A DNA stretch of 64,000 nt from Sphingobacteriia bacterium (lineage in GTDB: Bacteria > Bacteroidota > Bacteroidia > Chitinophagales > Chitinophagaceae). Location: the NCBI GenBank assembly GCA_015999745.1, contig JAECQP010000001.1, positions 62,001 through 126,000 of the forward strand. Reading direction: 5' to 3'. Shown in pieces: positions 60,919 through 64,000 of this stretch. The notes beneath the pieces are model-generated. The model had not been told where the DNA came from. It worked only from the letters and a program-made list of their open reading frames with translations, and ran no database searches. The position numbers and the translations under genes were made by a program. Position 1 is the stretch's first letter. Each line of letters starts with the position of its first letter.

Positions 60919-61644
60919 CTATTGTTTTAATAAAGCCCTGATGTCTTCATCGTCTTCAATATTGCGCATCTGCTGGAGGATCTGCGGATAGCGCCAGGAA
61001 ACCCTCCTGCTCATGGGTTTTACAGAGAACTTTTTGGGGTTGGGCAGGCAGGCTATGATCATGGCAGCTTCGGCCCTGGTAAGCTTTTTAGCAGGTTTTT
61101 TAAAATAATGTTGTGCGGCGGCTTCAATACCAAAAATACCGGGACCCATTTCTATCACATTCAGGTATACTTCCAGGATTCTTTGTTTTCCCCAGATCCA
61201 TTCGATCATTTTGGTAAAATAGAGCTCAGGTACTTTACGGATAAATTTGGTGACGCTTCCTCCCTGCCACAGAAAAACATTCTTAGCGGTTTGTTGGGTA
61301 ATGGTGCTGGCGCCGCCGCCCAGGGGTATCCTGGTTTTCTTACCCTTCTTTTTGGGTTTCAGGCTTTTTTCAATCGCATCCCAGTCAAAGCCGCCATGAT
61401 CGGTAAAGGCCTGGTCTTCGCTGGCAATAGCGGCCAGTTTAACGGCATAATTGATCTCATTCCAGCTTACATAATCACGCTTCAGACCATAACCGAATGC
61501 ATTGGAAATTTGGGTTACGGTAACCGGAGGCATTACCCATCTGGTGAAAATGATATAGAGCAGGGAGGAACAAAATAAGATCAATGTAATACGCTTGATC
61601 CGGCGCCAGATCTTGCCGAAGCGCCCTGCAGGTTTTTTTTTCAT
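60919..61644 (-). CDS. mtgA: Monofunctional peptidoglycan glycosyltransferase MtgA
   Basis: A 241-residue family GT51 enzyme polymerising lipid II into glycan strands at the membrane. One N-terminal anchor helix (about 18-36) is present. GT51 motifs: EDQAFTDHGGFDWDAIEKSL (catalytic Glu in EDQ-F), GGASTITQQTAKNVFL, RKVPELYFTKMIEWIWGKQRILE and YLNVIEMGPGIFGIEAAA. There is no transpeptidase domain, as expected for MtgA. I chose ATG 61644 (MKKKPAGRF); an upstream ATG would overlap the LysE gene by 32 bases. Confidence 0.93.
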   Translation of the reverse strand: MKKKPAGRFGKIWRRIKRITLILFCSSLLYIIFTRWVMPPVTVTQISNAFGYGLKRDYVSWNEINYAVKLAAIASEDQAFTDHGGFDWDAIEKSLKPKKKGKKTRIPLGGGASTITQQTAKNVFLWQGGSVTKFIRKVPELYFTKMIEWIWGKQRILEVYLNVIEMGPGIFGIEAAAQHYFKKPAKKLTRAEAAMIIACLPNPKKFSVKPMSRRVSWRYPQILQQMRNIEDDEDIRALLKQ

Positions 61645-61651
61645 AGAGCAG

Positions 61652-62320
61652 TCAGGCGGGTTTGTTATTGATGATATGACCAAAATTCAGTACACCCCAG
61701 CACAATGCAACACCAAAACCAATGAGGATGATTCCTGAAATAATATTAATGTAGTGAAGATTTTTGGGGGTGAGCCTACTGCGAAGTTTACCGGCCAGCG
61801 CCACTTTCAGTATATCACTCAGTAATACAAAAACAAGGCAGGTAACAAAAACGATGAATTTGTATTGAACCGGATTGGGCGTTGAAGCCGCATCTCCAAT
61901 GATGGCAGCGGTCCAGGCAAACCAGAACAGAAAAACACCTGGATTCAGGATATTCATAAAATAGCCGGCCACAAAAATTCCGGCGAGGTCTCTTTTCCTG
62001 AATTTTTTTGGAACCAGTTTATTCTCCTCATCCGTAACCACTTTCTTGAAAAATAAGGTATAGACCCCTACCGCTATCAGGAAAACACTACCGCTCACAG
62101 CAATGGCCGTGCTGTGGTTCAATGCAGCAGTAAAGAGGGAAGTAAAAAAATTACAGATCAGCACCAGGGTAATATCGCTGGCAGAAACGCCCGCTACAAA
62201 AGCATATCCTGCTTTATGCCCGTTATTTACACTTTGCTTGATGATCGCAAAAATGACCGGCCCTACAGAAATACTTAAGAACAACCCTAAAACCAACCCT
62301 TTTAAAATAGGTGCGAGCAT
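61652..62320 (-). CDS. LysE-family amino acid exporter
   Basis: A 222-residue inner-membrane protein with about six helices. The N-terminal GLFLSISVGPVIFAIIKQSV carries the family G-x-x-x-G-P signature, and AGYAFVAGVSASDITLVL follows. Family members export basic or neutral amino acids and cap excess. No LysG-type regulator is nearby. It lies 7 bases upstream of mtgA on the same strand and 15 bases downstream of the GH3-family gene, forming a three-gene run. Confidence 0.88.
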   Translation of the reverse strand: MLAPILKGLVLGLFLSISVGPVIFAIIKQSVNNGHKAGYAFVAGVSASDITLVLICNFFTSLFTAALNHSTAIAVSGSVFLIAVGVYTLFFKKVVTDEENKLVPKKFRKRDLAGIFVAGYFMNILNPGVFLFWFAWTAAIIGDAASTPNPVQYKFIVFVTCLVFVLLSDILKVALAGKLRSRLTPKNLHYINIISGIILIGFGVALCWGVLNFGHIINNKPA

Positions 62321-62335
62321 AGGTGCAATAATCGG

Positions 62336-63892
62336 TTAAAGCGTGGATTTTTCAAATTGCTTTTTAGCAACTGTTGCTGTATCTAAAAACTGCTGCCATT
62401 CTTCCAGGGTTTTTCCTTTCAACACCCTGGGGAATTTATGCTGCCCTCCGATCTTACCTTTCATTTTCATGAAATCCATAAAATGCTGCTCGCTCAGTAC
62501 TTTTAGTTTTACTTCGCGGAGTGCGCTTTTTCTTTCAACGGCATAATCGTCGTTCAGTTCTTTCAGGAACTCATCAATGCTGTTACCCAGTTGATGCGGA
62601 TCAACCGCGTCATTGCAGGCAACATACCATTGGTGCGCAAAGAAATTTCCCGAAGGCACTCCCGCCACGGTGAATTCGGGAATACAAATATTAAATTTTT
62701 CACCCGCCATCTGTACCGCCCTGTTCATATTGTCCACGCTCAGGTGTTCTCCTACAAGGCTCAGAAAATGTTTGGTCCTTCCGGTGATGATGATCTCAGA
62801 TCTTTCCTTATCAACAAAGCGGATCGTATCACCAATCAGGTACCGCCAGGTACCGGCGGTCGTACTGATCAGCAGTGCATAGTCTTTCCCTTCTTCCACT
62901 TCGTGCAGCATCAGCGCCTGTGGTTTTTCTTTCATGTCTCCATCGGGAGTAAAGTTTACATCGTCGAAAGGCACAAACTCCATGAAAATATGTTCATTGG
63001 TCACCAGGCGCATACCCGGTGCATTCTGCCGGTCCTGGTAAGCAATAAATCCTTCACTTGCCAAATAGGTTTCTATATAAGTGATGGGTTTGCCCAACAT
63101 TTTTTCAAACCCTTTTTTATAGGGCTCAAAACTTACACCACCATGAACAAAGAATGCAAGATTGGGCCATAGTTCATGGATGTTTTTAAGTTGATAACGC
63201 TCAACAATCCGCTCAACACACATCTGGATCCAGGCAGGCACTCCTACCAGGAAACCGATATCCCATTCGGGCGCTTTCTCCACAATCTCATCAATTTTCT
63301 TATTCCAGTCTTTCTGTTTGGCTATTTTCTTACCGGGCTTATAAAACGGCTGAAACCAGAACGGCGCTTTTTTTACCGTGATACCGCTCAGGTCGCCGGC
63401 ATAGTAACCGGCGCCTTTCTGCAATTCGGTAGTTCCTCCCAATGTAAGCCATCCTTTACTGAGGGAGGCATAGGGAATATTTTCATAAGAGCGCAGGCTC
63501 AAAAGCTGCTTGATCATAACGATCTTATTGCCCTTTAGAATGTCGTTGGTAATGGGAATGTATTTACTGGCGGCTTCGCTGGTGCCGCTGCTCAGGGCAT
63601 AATACTTGATTTTGCCGGGCCAGCAGATATCAGACTGACCTTCAAGGGTTTTATGCCACCACTCATTGTAAATCTTATTGTAATTAAACGTGGGTACGAT
63701 TTCCTGGAATTTTTTACCCGGATGCTTGCTGACTAAAATTTCGTCGAAGCGGTATTGCTGGCCAAAAGCGGTGAATCTTGCTTTTTTCAGCAGCTTCTTC
63801 AGTACCCGAAGCTGATCCCGCCTCAGGTTATTCTGGGGCAAACGAAGTGCCTTGAGGATTGAATTAGGAAGTTTCAGATCAATGATGGACAT
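62336..63892 (-). CDS. GH3 auxin-responsive-promoter-family acyl-adenylating protein
   Basis: A 518-residue member of the GH3 (jasmonate/auxin conjugase-like) superfamily. The adenylation motif SSGTSEAASKYIPI is near residue 105. VHGGVSFEPYKKGFEKMLGK, YLASEGFIAYQDR and the nucleotide-binding YLIGDTIRFVD are also readable. Plant GH3 proteins join acyl acids to amino acids. Bacterial copies are widespread in Bacteroidota with unknown substrates, often near lipid or cell-wall genes. It is the first of a leftward run with the LysE gene and mtgA. Confidence 0.88.
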   Translation of the reverse strand: MSIIDLKLPNSILKALRLPQNNLRRDQLRVLKKLLKKARFTAFGQQYRFDEILVSKHPGKKFQEIVPTFNYNKIYNEWWHKTLEGQSDICWPGKIKYYALSSGTSEAASKYIPITNDILKGNKIVMIKQLLSLRSYENIPYASLSKGWLTLGGTTELQKGAGYYAGDLSGITVKKAPFWFQPFYKPGKKIAKQKDWNKKIDEIVEKAPEWDIGFLVGVPAWIQMCVERIVERYQLKNIHELWPNLAFFVHGGVSFEPYKKGFEKMLGKPITYIETYLASEGFIAYQDRQNAPGMRLVTNEHIFMEFVPFDDVNFTPDGDMKEKPQALMLHEVEEGKDYALLISTTAGTWRYLIGDTIRFVDKERSEIIITGRTKHFLSLVGEHLSVDNMNRAVQMAGEKFNICIPEFTVAGVPSGNFFAHQWYVACNDAVDPHQLGNSIDEFLKELNDDYAVERKSALREVKLKVLSEQHFMDFMKMKGKIGGQHKFPRVLKGKTLEEWQQFLDTATVAKKQFEKSTL

Positions 63893-63952
63893 CGTTAGCT
63901 AAGCTCATTTAGAATCAACGAAGCTAAAACAAATGCCCAATATTTAGTCAAA

Positions 63953-64000
63953 CTATCGGAAATACCCTTTAAGGCCTCCATCTTCTGTAGCTGGAACCAC
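63953..64000 (-). CDS. Possible C-terminal end of a gene entering from the right edge
   Basis: Reading inward from the right end on the minus strand, 15 codons (PATEDGGLKGYFR at the end) run to TAG at 63955-63953. The composition is protein-like but the fragment is too short for any family call. Another frame across the same bases is also open, so the assignment is weak. The remaining bases up to the GH3-family gene show no other feature. Confidence 0.3.
   Translation of the reverse strand: MVPATEDGGLKGYFR

Noticed and set aside
1..64000. CRISPR arrays, insertion sequences, prophage, tRNA or rRNA genes
   Set aside because: No regularly spaced repeats, transposase or integrase frames, terminal inverted repeats or tRNA/rRNA-like sequences were seen on reading; no search tool was used, so a small tRNA could be missed.

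Overview
The window looks like a chromosomal segment of a Bacteroidota bacterium, most likely Chitinophagaceae or a close relative. The evidence is the promoter style (TTTG, about 19 bases, TAnnTTTG, then a short leader), many secreted and lipoprotein signals, a TonB receptor with a carboxypeptidase-regulatory-like N-terminus, a SCO/MerC/Fur cluster, GH3-family and HSDL2-like enzymes, and 7TMR-DISM and PAS histidine kinases. Coding density is very high. I saw no rRNA, tRNA, CRISPR array, insertion sequence or prophage.

0-11 kb: the end of a membrane protein, a METTL21-like methyltransferase, and a fused EutB-EutC ethanolamine ammonia-lyase with an export/lipoprotein leader. Then come a secreted protein with an apparent internal duplication, a serine hydrolase, a PepSY membrane protein, two GNATs, a PhzF isomerase, a small outer-membrane-barrel candidate, a delta-9 desaturase and a lipoprotein metallophosphoesterase.

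11-28 kb: a tyrosine phenol-lyase/tryptophanase pair, then the centrepiece, two divergent hydrogen-oxidation operons. Leftward runs a 70-residue HupE-like protein, hypA, hypB, hypF, hypC, hypD, a TonB-dependent receptor, hypE and a dCMP-deaminase-like gene. Rightward runs the small subunit, large subunit, cytochrome b and maturation protease of a group 1 membrane-bound [NiFe] hydrogenase. The small subunit has all six cysteines of the oxygen-tolerance [4Fe-3S] cluster. Together they would make, mature, export and anchor an uptake hydrogenase feeding electrons to quinone; the receptor and the small His-rich membrane protein may supply nickel.

28-40 kb: a tripartite RND efflux operon, a degenerate NarL-type regulator, a DUF1080 protein, CorA, then a metal-linked cluster (merC against SCO, a Fur-family repressor and an SDR) with a perfect palindrome in the shared promoter region, and lpxD.

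40-64 kb: lysS preceded by a compact structured leader or small RNA and followed by a 23-bp bidirectional terminator. Then M20 amidohydrolase, HSDL2-like SDR, gmk, a four-PAS histidine kinase, an acyltransferase plus acyl-CoA ligase pair, an OmpA lipoprotein, a 7TMR-DISM hybrid kinase, a UvrD/PcrA helicase, a GH5-like protein with an altered catalytic signature, an Nfu scaffold, a GT-C-like membrane protein overlapping pnuC and a NadR-like kinase, mtgA, a LysE exporter and a GH3-family protein.
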